A stretch of 7,557 nt of DNA from Nanobdellota archaeon (GTDB taxonomy: Archaea; Nanobdellota; Nanobdellia; SCGC-AAA011-G17; ARS1403): the NCBI GenBank assembly GCA_002688395.1, contig NZCU01000013.1, positions 1-7,557 on the forward strand. Reading direction: 5' to 3'. A program made the translations under genes and the position numbers. The notes beneath the pieces are model-generated. The model did no database searches, had not been told where the DNA came from, and was given only the letters and a program-made list of their open reading frames with translations. Shown piece after piece: positions 1 through 5,872 of the stretch; position 1 is the stretch's first letter; the number at the start of each line of letters is the position of its first letter.

Positions 1-212
1 CTCCATACCTACAAAAACACTGCAGTTTAGTTCATAATGGGAAAAAAATTGTAGAGTCAGATTCTGGGGTTCCAATATGGGTTTATAAAGACGGGCTCCA
101 TAGACTTGGTCGTGAATGTCACCATTTTAATATGTGGGCCTATATGCGTGATTCAATTGAGATTGATCAAGTACAATTCTTATATAAGGATAAATCCAAG
201 GTTAGGGAATAA
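1..212 (+). CDS. C-terminal part of an unknown protein (5' end outside window)
   Basis: An open frame runs from base 3 to a TAA at 210-212, giving the last 69 residues of a protein that begins upstream of the window. I do not recognise it. The visible part is rich in His and Cys (H6, C7, H11, H33 and a C-H-H run at 39-41) and in aromatic residues, so metal binding is possible but unproven. It ends one base before the ATG of the nucleoside-hydrolase-like gene. That spacing argues for co-transcription, and for treating this frame as real rather than as part of an N-terminal extension of the next gene. The other two forward frames hit stops within the first 40 bases, which supports this one being coding. 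Confidence 0.6.
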   Translation, partial: PYLQKHCSLVHNGKKIVESDSGVPIWVYKDGLHRLGRECHHFNMWAYMRDSIEIDQVQFLYKDKSKVRE

Positions 213-213
213 A

Positions 214-1389
214 ATGTCAAAAATATTATTATCAACGGACATAGGATCGGATATAGATGATGCTTTAGCTTTGCAAGTCATGTTTAATCATCCTGAAATT
301 AATTTGAGTGGAATTTATACTGTAAATGATAAGATGGATGTTAGACCCTTTATTGCTAAGCACATGGTTAATTCATCTGGGAGAAATATTCCTGTTGCTA
401 AAGGCGAGTCAAGAGCGTTAAGTGGTGTTGAGCCATATTATTATTTTGAAGATTGTGTTGTGGATGATATTTATATTGATGAAGAAGAAAGTGATCATGG
501 TCCTGAAGTCGTGTTTAAACCTTTTGAGAAAGTTGGAATTACTTCTGATGGCGGTGAGGATTTAGCTTCAAGATTGGAAAAAGAAAGACATGTTGTGTTT
601 AGTATTGCTCCATTAACTAATGTTGCTAAATTACTTCAAGAACATCCCGAATCTACAAATAATATTGAAAGGTTATATGTAATGGGTTGCAGGTTTCCTG
701 ATGATAATGAAAGAGTGTTAGAACACAATGTGAAATATGATGCTGATGCTGCAAATTTGGTGTTTGAATCTGACATACCAATTACAATTGTTACTGGGAA
801 TTTATGTGAGAAATATAGGATGCCTAGTGAGATGTTAGAGCAATTGGAGGGAGGTTCCGGAAAATATGTTAAGAAAATGGCTAGATCATTTTTAGCCACT
901 AAAACCGCCCAGAAGTTTATTAGTACCATGATTCAAGGAATTAATCTAGAGGATTTATTAAGAAATCATATCAAAGTTGGTAAGGGACTGATTAATGTAG
1001 AAGATATGGATGAAAGACTTAAGTTATATAAAATGAAAGACAGTTTATTAGTTAACTTAAACGATCTTTATTTTGCTGCTTTATCCGGGGATGAATATTT
1101 TGAACAATTCAATGCTTTAATCGAACATTTGAAAGATTCTAGATTAGATTACAAGGAAGGGGATATGATTGTGGAAGCTTTAAGAGGATTGGTTCCAAAA
1201 AATATTTCAATTGCTGATGTTTATGTTCCCTATTGTTACTTGCATCCTAATAAATTAAAAATAGATAAAGGAATCATTAGATGTGATAGAGAGGGGGGGT
1301 CTTATCTTTCTTCTGGGGATAAACATGAAATTATTACGGATATAGACTATGAGGATTTTAAAGAATTTTTAGGAGAATATTTGAAATGA
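214..1389 (+). CDS. Nucleoside hydrolase (IUNH) family protein, long form
   Basis: The product is a 391-residue member of the inosine/uridine-preferring nucleoside hydrolase family, whose members cleave the N-glycosidic bond of ribonucleosides using a Ca2+ held by an Asp cluster. Near the N-terminus is TDIGSDIDDALAL (residues 8-20), the variant Asp motif of the family. Then come N38 in a GIYTVND stretch, IAPLTNVAKLL (131-141), LYVMG (154-158), and HNVKYDADAA (171-180), which matches the family's N...D.xAA motif. ND at 283-284 may supply the late Ca2+ ligand Asp. There is no signal peptide, so it is probably cytosolic. It is about 75 residues longer than the usual ~315, with extra sequence around 240-280. 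The start is the ATG at 214: the frame also opens upstream at a TTG at 106, but that stretch overlaps the previous gene and the family motif begins right after this Met. Substrate is undetermined; ribosyl-nicotinamide or ADP-ribose-type substrates cannot be excluded. Confidence 0.85.
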   Translation: MSKILLSTDIGSDIDDALALQVMFNHPEINLSGIYTVNDKMDVRPFIAKHMVNSSGRNIPVAKGESRALSGVEPYYYFEDCVVDDIYIDEEESDHGPEVVFKPFEKVGITSDGGEDLASRLEKERHVVFSIAPLTNVAKLLQEHPESTNNIERLYVMGCRFPDDNERVLEHNVKYDADAANLVFESDIPITIVTGNLCEKYRMPSEMLEQLEGGSGKYVKKMARSFLATKTAQKFISTMIQGINLEDLLRNHIKVGKGLINVEDMDERLKLYKMKDSLLVNLNDLYFAALSGDEYFEQFNALIEHLKDSRLDYKEGDMIVEALRGLVPKNISIADVYVPYCYLHPNKLKIDKGIIRCDREGGSYLSSGDKHEIITDIDYEDFKEFLGEYLK

Positions 1390-1739
1390 ACTGTGTGTGC
1401 AAAGAACTGGAACCTCTAGTAGAAAAAAGTGATAGGTTAAGAGACTTAGAAGAAGAAGTTAGAGAATATGTGGAACTACTAGCTACTACAGAAGAAGGAA
1501 ATCCAGTTACAGAAAGAGCTTTTTCTAAAGCTTTATCGAATTTCCATTTTGCTAACGAAACTTACAAGAAGTCATTTAATGGAGCATGTAAACAAAGACA
1601 TATTATAGTGAAATTTAAGGATAGGCTTTTAAATAAACCCGAGACCTCTATTGCAACTTATTTAGAAGATAAATTGGAAAGAGAAACCAAAGGGATAACT
1701 TACCACTGTGCTTATTGCGATGATGATCTATTCAAATAA
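1386..1739 (+). CDS. Small protein of unknown function with CxC and CxxC pairs
   Basis: This is a 117-residue protein whose ATG overlaps the stop codon of the hydrolase gene (ATGA), with a GGAG at 1372-1375 upstream, so the two are probably translationally coupled. I do not recognise the family. The N-terminus has C3-x-C5. It is followed by a highly charged, probably helical or coiled-coil stretch (about residues 6-35) rich in Glu and Leu. The C-terminus has C109-x-x-C112 inside HCAYCDD. Paired cysteines at both ends could form one zinc site, but this is inference. The context suggests a partner of the hydrolase. The last 8 bases overlap the 3' end of the convergent gene on the other strand. 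Confidence 0.65.
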   Translation: MNCVCKELEPLVEKSDRLRDLEEEVREYVELLATTEEGNPVTERAFSKALSNFHFANETYKKSFNGACKQRHIIVKFKDRLLNKPETSIATYLEDKLERETKGITYHCAYCDDDLFK

Positions 1740-2016
1740 AATGCATTGCTTCTTTTTTCATTCCTCGCAATTCTTTTTCATATTCTTTTGACCCGGGTTC
1801 TAATCCATCTCTTTTTAATTTTTCTGCAAGTACCTTCCAAACGTAAGGAAGCTTAATACCAGTTTGTCCTTTACCATGTCTAACTGCAATCGATCTTAGA
1901 GGCTTTCCTTTGTAAATTGTTATCCATTCTTTAGATGTTTTTTGTATTTTGATACCAAGATCAGCTAAAAAAGATTCAGTAGATCTTCTATCCATCAAAG
2001 GAGCCCTTCCTGCCAT
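1732..2016 (-). CDS. Small basic protein of unknown function
   Basis: This is a 94-residue, Lys/Arg-rich protein read leftward, convergent with the preceding gene and overlapping it by 8 bases at the stop codons. No known family is apparent. A basic N-terminus (MAGRAPLMDRR) is followed by a stretch of alternating hydrophobic residues (WITIYKG) and charged helical segments (KVLAEKLKRDG, then a Glu/Lys-rich tail). Nucleic-acid binding would fit the charge but no named motif is seen. Support for a real gene comes from its own archaeal-type promoter: TATTTAAA on the minus strand is centred about 28 bases before the ATG, as expected for a leaderless transcript. Confidence 0.6.
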   Translation of the reverse strand: MAGRAPLMDRRSTESFLADLGIKIQKTSKEWITIYKGKPLRSIAVRHGKGQTGIKLPYVWKVLAEKLKRDGLEPGSKEYEKELRGMKKEAMHFI

Positions 2017-2040
2017 GTTATTTAGTAAGTTGTAATTTTA

Positions 2041-2048
2041 TTTAAATA
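2041..2048 (-). promoter_or_regulatory. TATA box for the 1732-2016 gene
   Basis: The minus strand reads TATTTAAA, centred about 28 bases upstream of the ATG at 2016. A GGGAA run lies directly upstream in the BRE position. The spacing predicts transcription beginning at or next to the start codon. Confidence 0.5.
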
Positions 2049-2081
2049 TTCCCACAGTCCCACAAATTCAATTTTCATTTG

Positions 2082-2092
2082 TTTTGTAGAAA
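2082..2092 (+). promoter_or_regulatory. Half-site of the 22-bp palindrome upstream of the 2126 operon
   Basis: TTTTGTAGAAA matches one arm of the palindrome at 5535-5556 (TGTTGTAGAAA) at 10 of 11 bases. It ends four bases before the TATA-like box at 2096, in the BRE/upstream-activator position. At the TrmB/5595 intergenic region the palindrome has nearly the same placement relative to the rightward TATA box (gap of four bases). It is likely a site for the same regulator, probably the TrmB-family protein encoded at 4775-5494. Only one arm is well conserved here. Confidence 0.45.
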
Positions 2093-2095
2093 GGC

Positions 2096-2102
2096 TTATA
2101 AT
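2096..2102 (+). promoter_or_regulatory. TATA box for the 2126-3284 operon
   Basis: TTATAAT is centred about 27 bases before the ATG at 2126, which predicts a leaderless or near-leaderless transcript. No Shine-Dalgarno motif precedes the start. Confidence 0.55.
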
Positions 2103-2125
2103 CGGATTTTTCGAATTAAGATGTA

Positions 2126-2857
2126 ATGGTAAATAAAAATTTAGTTAGGATCGCAAATCGTTTAGGAAAGGATAAGTTTCATGAAAATGAAAGATCACAA
2201 TCAACATTGGATTCCGGAACTGGGGCTCCTTTATATATTCCATCTATTGGATTGCATGTAAGTGAAAAAGTTTACTATGAAAATAATGACAAATCCTGGC
2301 TTGATTGGAAATTGTGGCTAAGAGAAAGAGCTTCTGCGATGTTAACCCCTGTAGAATTTTGGAAATTTTATGAGTATTGTTTAGAGAATAGAGAAGATAT
2401 TGTTGAGGATATGAATATAAATACTGAATATCTAAATGCTGTTGCTATGCCTGGAGTCGGAGGTCTTAGTAAAGATTTAAAGGATAAAAACCTTGTTGAT
2501 GGTCTTTTACTAGAGAAAGGAGGCATCAGAAATTGTTTGTATTCAAATGGAAATTTTGACTTTGAAGACATTCATAGGGTTGATGGATTACCTGCAAGGT
2601 TAAAAGACTCTGTTGGTGATTTTAGATATAGAACCATTGATGGATGGACCGAAAAGGGTTTAATAAGAAATGGTCGTGGGAAGTATGGGGGTTTTGGATT
2701 TTGTTTCGACCTTAGTTTAAGAAGTCTATGTGCAAATGTAAGTATCGGTGTTAGAGAATGTAAAAGATTAGGTGCCATAGGTGGATTTATTTACAATGAT
2801 GAGGCAGAAAATATTCCAATGTTAAGTAAATTTACAATAACAGGAGCCTTAGCTTAA
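2126..2857 (+). CDS. Tagged protein of unknown function, paralogue of the 6352-6981 product
   Basis: This 243-residue protein is of no family I can name. Residues 1-14 (MVNKNLVRIANRLG) are the amphipathic N-terminal tag shared with three other proteins here. The body is paralogous to the protein at 6352-6981, with the same motifs in the same order: YIPSIG (37-42), FWKFYEY (78-84), EYLNA (101-105), ED...GLP (147-156), and VREC near the end (209-212). The glycine/aromatic-rich stretch before VREC (about 185-208) recalls the closing part of C-type-lectin/sulfatase-modifying-type folds that end in G[FV]R, but this is a weak impression. There is no signal peptide or membrane span. It is the first gene of an operon with 2859, one base apart. 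An ATG-TAA directly precedes and overlaps the start; this ATG was chosen because the tag begins with it and the TATA spacing fits. Confidence 0.75.
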   Translation: MVNKNLVRIANRLGKDKFHENERSQSTLDSGTGAPLYIPSIGLHVSEKVYYENNDKSWLDWKLWLRERASAMLTPVEFWKFYEYCLENREDIVEDMNINTEYLNAVAMPGVGGLSKDLKDKNLVDGLLLEKGGIRNCLYSNGNFDFEDIHRVDGLPARLKDSVGDFRYRTIDGWTEKGLIRNGRGKYGGFGFCFDLSLRSLCANVSIGVRECKRLGAIGGFIYNDEAENIPMLSKFTITGALA

Positions 2858-2858
2858 A

Positions 2859-3284
2859 ATGATAAATAAAAATTTTCTTAGATTAGCGGAAAGATTAGGG
2901 GCTGAAGTGCTTGATGAGAAACAGATCGTGGCAGCATTGGAAAGAGAAGTGGAAATAAGCGAACAGAGAAAAGTGTTAGTTTACGTCCATGAAGGTGTTG
3001 TAAAAGCTGCTTTAGAACAAACTACCAGATTATTTTTTACAGAAGGAGAAGTTAAAGTGAGTTCTGATTTAGAAGTAGAATTAAGAACTGGAGACTATGG
3101 ATTGGTTATCGACACCAGCGAAATGACCCGCAGAACTAGAAAAATTAGAACTTCCCTTCCTCCAATATCTCTATACGGAAAATATGACCTTGAAGAAGTC
3201 CCCAGAATAGTCAAAATTAGAAATTCCTCAACCGCTGTTATGGATATAGCCAAAATTGCTGGAGAATATTTGAAGAAAAATTAA
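2859..3284 (+). CDS. Tagged protein of unknown function (141 aa)
   Basis: The gene starts one base after the stop of the 2126 gene, with GGAG at 2843-2846 upstream, so it is the second gene of that operon. Residues 1-14 (MINKNFLRLAERLG) carry the shared tag. The next part (about 20-35) is acidic and helical. The body (about 36-110) alternates short hydrophobic runs such as KVLVYVHEGVV, EVELRTG and YGLVID in a pattern typical of beta strands. The tail (about 118-141) is basic and helical (IVKIRNSS...AVMDIAKIAGEYLKK). I do not recognise a family, and the body does not resemble those of the other tagged proteins. Its stop overlaps by four bases the stop of the convergent XRE-CBS gene. Confidence 0.7.
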   Translation: MINKNFLRLAERLGAEVLDEKQIVAALEREVEISEQRKVLVYVHEGVVKAALEQTTRLFFTEGEVKVSSDLEVELRTGDYGLVIDTSEMTRRTRKIRTSLPPISLYGKYDLEEVPRIVKIRNSSTAVMDIAKIAGEYLKKN

Positions 3285-3823
3285 ACTAGGCTTTTTATAA
3301 AATCCGCTTTCGTTATCAATCCGATTAACTTCCCTTTCTCTTTTACCAAGACCAAAGAATAATGCTGAAGTAAGTTTTTTATGACTTCTAATTTTGTATC
3401 CTTTGCCATTATTGGAGGCGCTTCTTCCATAATATCTCTAGCCTTTAATAATTTAATTTCTTCTAAACCTCTAGATAATATTGAAGACTCCGACACAATT
3501 CCTATGACTTTATCTTTTTCTAATATAGGTATTTGAGACACCGAGTGTTTATTCATTACCTCAATTATTTTAGTTGCTTTTTCCTCTTGCTGAACCGAAA
3601 TTATTTTCCTCACCATAATCTCTCTTGCTTCTTTCTCATGTTTCTTTGCAAGAATTTCCAGTGCCTGCTCAATTTTCTTTACTTTAGAATAAGTGGGATC
3701 TAATTTTCCGGATTCTATTTTAGCTATTAAACTTTGACTCAATCCCGCCGTTTTAGCAAATTGATGTTGTGTTAGGTTAAGTTGTTTTCTAATTTTCTTC
3801 AAGTGTGTGATGTCAAATACCAT
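3281..3823 (-). CDS. XRE-type HTH transcriptional regulator with two CBS domains
   Basis: This 180-residue DNA-binding regulator has the architecture of a common archaeal family: a Cro/C1-type helix-turn-helix followed by a CBS pair. The HTH spans about residues 8-58, with LTQHQFAKTAGLSQSLIAKIESGKLDP giving the turn and recognition helix. The first CBS motif is about 70-118 (VSQIPILEKDKVIGIVSESSIL) and the second about 128-178 (DIMEE...LIGLITKADFI). CBS pairs often bind adenine nucleotides or related ligands, so the protein may sense energy state, but the ligand here is unknown. It is transcribed leftward from its own TATA box and is divergent from the 3914 gene. A perfect palindrome adjoins that TATA box and is a likely autoregulatory operator. 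A similar repeat lies upstream of the RHH/MoxR operon. Confidence 0.9.
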   Translation of the reverse strand: MVFDITHLKKIRKQLNLTQHQFAKTAGLSQSLIAKIESGKLDPTYSKVKKIEQALEILAKKHEKEAREIMVRKIISVQQEEKATKIIEVMNKHSVSQIPILEKDKVIGIVSESSILSRGLEEIKLLKARDIMEEAPPIMAKDTKLEVIKNLLQHYSLVLVKEKGKLIGLITKADFIKSLV

Positions 3824-3844
3824 AATTATTTTTTATTTTTACTG

Positions 3845-3852
3845 TTTATAAA
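3845..3852 (-). promoter_or_regulatory. TATA box for the XRE-CBS regulator
   Basis: TTTATAAA is centred about 26 bases upstream of the ATG at 3823 on the minus strand, predicting a leaderless transcript. The adjoining palindrome covers the BRE position. Confidence 0.6.
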
Positions 3853-3868
3853 TATTCCTATTGGAATA
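3853..3868. promoter_or_regulatory. Palindrome in the XRE-CBS/3914 intergenic region (putative operator)
   Basis: TATTCC and GGAATA form perfect 6-bp arms around TATT. The repeat abuts the TATA box of the regulator gene on its BRE side, so protein bound here could block TFB. It lies about 18 bases from the weaker rightward TATA-like box. A near copy at 6982-6997 matches at 13 of 16 bases. It is most likely the operator of the adjacent XRE-CBS protein. Confidence 0.45.
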
Positions 3869-3885
3869 AAAAAGTCAGGAAATTA

Positions 3886-3893
3886 TTTTAATA
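3886..3893 (+). promoter_or_regulatory. Possible TATA-like box for the 3914 gene
   Basis: TTTTAATA is centred about 25 bases before the ATG at 3914. The spacing is right but the match is weaker than at the other promoters. No Shine-Dalgarno motif is seen, so a leaderless start is likely. Confidence 0.35.
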
Positions 3894-3913
3894 ACTCTAT
3901 TGCTTCTTGACAT

Positions 3914-4771
3914 ATGGTAAACAAAAACTTAGTAAAAATAGCAGACAGACTTGGAATAGAGGAACTTCCTAGAAAAAAAACTAAAGATAAAACAAAGAGT
4001 AACTCTGGAATATCTGAGGAAAATATTGCAAAAGCAAAAGAGTGTTTGGAATGGTTAAAAACTCAGCCAGCAAGTGAGCAAACATTAGAAAGACTTAAGC
4101 AAAAATTTATCCAAGAAAGTATGGATTATGATTGTGTAAAGATTCTTAATGAATATAGAAAATATTTCGAAAATTCAGTTCCTAACAGAACTAGAACCTC
4201 CCATACATATAGAAGCAATGTTGCTGTATGTGGAAGAGTTAAAGGATATGGTGTTACTCGATATACTTCTGGCTATGTTTCACAAGGATATGCTGGAGAT
4301 GTTGGAGTTTTTGATTGGGCTCTTCTCTTAAACAAACATAATGGCGCAAAACATGAACTTGACTATCTCAAAAAGGTGTGTGTTCAATTGGTTGAAACAC
4401 AAGTAGAATTAGAAAGGATGCACGGATGGGATTTTGATTTTCATGTAAGTAGTGATATTGTGGAAAAAGTTCATAAACAAGTTGTTGAAAGTTTGCCCAA
4501 TGCTTTCAAATATCAATCACCTCATAGTTTAGAAAGACACATCTTAGACGAGTTTTTGATTGATGATACTTTAATTTTCTTTCCATGGTATGATGAAGGA
4601 AGATATGAAACTAGTGTGGGCTTAATTGGAGATATTTTTAGCAATAGGAGAGCAGATCCAAATTTAGAATCTTTATTTAGGAAAGTTGGTCCAGAGTATG
4701 TAAGAAAATATAGAAATAAAAATATTAATTCTAAGATAAAACCTTTGTTAGAAAAGTATACATATACATAA
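3914..4771 (+). CDS. Tagged protein of unknown function (285 aa)
   Basis: I recognise no family. Residues 1-14 (MVNKNLVKIADRLG) are the shared tag, followed by E17-L18-P19 and a basic residue, as in the 6352 protein at the same positions. A Lys-rich linker (about 20-28) leads to a charged helical region (about 33-90). A Gly/Tyr-rich segment (about 108-133, RVKGYGVTRYTSGYVSQGYAGD) probably forms turns or a loop. It is followed by helical sequence (about 145-200) and a basic C-terminus (about 255-285). No signal peptide or membrane span is seen. It is a single gene, divergent from the XRE-CBS regulator and convergent with the TrmB-family gene, with three bases between stop codons. The shared palindrome between this gene and the XRE-CBS gene makes co-regulation possible. 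Its body is unrelated by eye to the other tagged proteins. Confidence 0.72.
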   Translation: MVNKNLVKIADRLGIEELPRKKTKDKTKSNSGISEENIAKAKECLEWLKTQPASEQTLERLKQKFIQESMDYDCVKILNEYRKYFENSVPNRTRTSHTYRSNVAVCGRVKGYGVTRYTSGYVSQGYAGDVGVFDWALLLNKHNGAKHELDYLKKVCVQLVETQVELERMHGWDFDFHVSSDIVEKVHKQVVESLPNAFKYQSPHSLERHILDEFLIDDTLIFFPWYDEGRYETSVGLIGDIFSNRRADPNLESLFRKVGPEYVRKYRNKNINSKIKPLLEKYTYT

Positions 4772-4774
4772 CAA

Positions 4775-5494
4775 CTATTTCTTTAATTTCTTCCCATGCT
4801 TCCACATGAAATCAAAATAACTTTTATATGCTTTAGCTGCTACTTCATTTTCAATAATGATTCCTTCTGGTTCGTCTGTCCATATTAAGATAGCAATCTT
4901 GTTTCCATAAATATTAGTAACAGCAGGACTTCCAGAAATATTTGGCAGATATCTATATTCTGTTGTCTTTTTGTCTAACTCCTTTCTATCTTTTCTAATT
5001 ATTAATTTGGTTTTAATATTATTCTCCTTCTTTAGCCTATCAAATTGTAGAGCAAATTCAGGCATTGCTTCTGAGAATTGTCCTTCGCTTCCGAATACGA
5101 AATTATCTTTTCCAGTTCTGGCTATGTCTAAAAATATAGATTTAATTCCTTTAATGCCTTTGAATAATCTGACTTGTCCTTCTATCTTGGCTTTTTTATG
5201 TCTGTGTTCTAATTGTGGTAAAATTTCCTTAATATCTTCTTCTTGCTCTTTTACATAATCAAGTAATCTCTTAGGACCTGTTACTTGGAACCATTTAATT
5301 TTCCCAATTGAAACATAACTCACTAGACCCTTTTCAGTTAAGGATTTCAAAGCATTATAGCAACTGCTTCTGTCAATCTTGGCTATTTTAGAAATCCTAC
5401 CCGCTTTTGTTGAGCCATGATCATTTAAGGTTAAATAGACTTTTATTTCATTTGTGCTTAATCCTAAATTCTCTAAAACTTGTTCTATTCTCAT
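4775..5494 (-). CDS. TrmB-family HTH transcriptional regulator
   Basis: This 239-residue protein is of the archaeal TrmB type, a family that often controls sugar or central metabolism genes. The N-terminal winged helix occupies about residues 1-72: LGLSTNEIKVYLTL (10-23) is the typical opening, SKIAKIDRSSCYNALKSLTEKGLV (35-58) the recognition helix region, and IGKIKWFQV (63-71) the wing. A helical linker rich in Glu/Lys (about 75-103) probably forms the dimer coiled coil. The rest (about 104-239) matches the family's C-terminal effector region (LFKGIKGIKSIF...DNFVFGSEGQ...TKLIIRKDR...GNKIAILIWTDEPEGIIIEN). It is shorter than sugar-binding TrmB proteins (about 340 residues), so the classic maltodextrin pocket is likely absent. 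It has its own leftward TATA box, and a perfect 22-bp palindrome separates it from the divergent 5595-6981 operon. Confidence 0.9.
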   Translation of the reverse strand: MRIEQVLENLGLSTNEIKVYLTLNDHGSTKAGRISKIAKIDRSSCYNALKSLTEKGLVSYVSIGKIKWFQVTGPKRLLDYVKEQEEDIKEILPQLEHRHKKAKIEGQVRLFKGIKGIKSIFLDIARTGKDNFVFGSEGQFSEAMPEFALQFDRLKKENNIKTKLIIRKDRKELDKKTTEYRYLPNISGSPAVTNIYGNKIAILIWTDEPEGIIIENEVAAKAYKSYFDFMWKHGKKLKK

Positions 5495-5517
5495 AATAAT
5501 TTTAGTTGAAATATGAC

Positions 5518-5525
5518 TATTTAAA
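5518..5525 (-). promoter_or_regulatory. TATA box for the TrmB-family gene
   Basis: The minus strand reads TTTAAATA, centred about 28 bases upstream of the ATG at 5494, implying a leaderless transcript. The 22-bp palindrome starts nine bases upstream of it. Confidence 0.55.
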
Positions 5526-5534
5526 GTTTTCTAT

Positions 5535-5556
5535 TGTTGTAGAAATTTCTACAACA
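5535..5556. promoter_or_regulatory. Perfect 22-bp palindrome between divergent promoters (putative TrmB-type operator)
   Basis: The arm TGTTGTAGAAA is followed directly by its exact reverse complement, with no spacer and no mismatch. It sits between the leftward TATA box (5518-5525) and the rightward one (5561-5568), four bases from the latter. This is the usual layout for an operator shared by a regulator and its divergent target. A 10/11 half-site recurs at 2082-2092. A 7-base echo (TGTAGAA, 5589-5595) touches the start codon of the 5595 gene. Confidence 0.7.
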
Positions 5557-5560
5557 GAAT

Positions 5561-5568
5561 TTTATATA
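5561..5568 (+). promoter_or_regulatory. TATA box for the 5595-6981 operon
   Basis: TTTATATA is centred about 30 bases before the ATG at 5595, consistent with a leaderless or very short leader. The 22-bp palindrome ends four bases upstream. Confidence 0.6.
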
Positions 5569-5594
5569 CGCTTTTTCTGACATTAAACTGTAGA

Positions 5595-5717
5595 ATGATA
5601 GACAAAGCAGAAATCAAAAGACTCCAGAGAACACTGCAGAAAAGGAATCCTAGCTGGTCACAAGATAAGGCTAGGCTAATAGCAGAACAAGCTCTTGGAT
5701 TAAGAGTCTGGAGGTAG
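5595..5717 (+). CDS. Mini-protein of unknown function (40 aa)
   Basis: This short frame encodes 40 residues at the expected leaderless position behind the TATA box at 5561-5568, which is the main reason to call it. The product is basic and probably helical: a Lys/Arg/Gln helix (about 2-16), then RNPSWSQDKARLIAEQALGLR (17-37, split by NPSW), which looks like two short amphipathic helices around a turn. I do not recognise a family. It is followed two bases after its stop by the next small gene, whose strong Shine-Dalgarno motif lies inside this gene's last codons. It may be a small regulator or the accessory subunit of a downstream product. Confidence 0.5.
   Translation: MIDKAEIKRLQRTLQKRNPSWSQDKARLIAEQALGLRVWR
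5710..5715 (+). promoter_or_regulatory. Strong Shine-Dalgarno motif for the 5720 gene
   Basis: GGAGGT lies four bases before the ATG at 5720 and is the best match in the window to the anti-Shine-Dalgarno CCTCC. It is the chief evidence that the small frame at 5720 is translated. Confidence 0.6.
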
Positions 5718-5719
5718 AA

Positions 5720-5872
5720 ATGAAAGAAGAGAAAACACTACAAGAAAAAATTGTGGAGGAAGGAAAGAAAATTCAAAGGCAAGAATTCCTGAGAAAATGG
5801 TATGAAACACTAATGAATGGGGGACAATATGAATCTAAGAGACATCGAGTATATAGCAAAGGCACACACTGA
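5720..5872 (+). CDS. Charged mini-protein (50 aa) overlapping the HD-domain gene
   Basis: The frame encodes 50 residues behind a textbook GGAGGT. The first part (about 1-32) is a highly charged helix rich in Glu, Lys and Gln, possibly a coiled coil. The last part after MNGG (about 32-50) is basic, less regular, and overlaps the HD-domain gene by 44 bases in another frame. Such a long overlap is unusual and suggests that a stop codon nearer 5820 was lost, or that the tail is tolerated read-through into the next gene. Ribosomes finishing here could re-initiate on the HD gene (coupling). No family is recognised. Confidence 0.45.
   Translation: MKEEKTLQEKIVEEGKKIQRQEFLRKWYETLMNGGQYESKRHRVYSKGTH

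Noticed and set aside
106..213. N-terminal extension of the nucleoside-hydrolase frame from a TTG at 106
   Set aside because: It overlaps the end of the preceding open frame, which stops at 212, and the family motif starts directly after the ATG at 214.
4149..4331. Alternative forward frame of 60 residues inside the 3914 gene
   Set aside because: It lies wholly inside a longer gene with the tag at its start, has no promoter or ribosome-binding motif, and its composition looks like a shadow frame.
4971..5258. Forward frame opposite the TrmB-family gene
   Set aside because: It is antisense to a clearly recognised gene, with Ser/Leu/Asn-rich low-information sequence typical of a shadow. The same applies to the reverse frames at 636-929 and 2368-2778.
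5817..5828. Earlier ATG for the HD-domain protein
   Set aside because: The GGGGG run that could serve as Shine-Dalgarno motif lies after this ATG and at good spacing before 5829. The choice is not certain.
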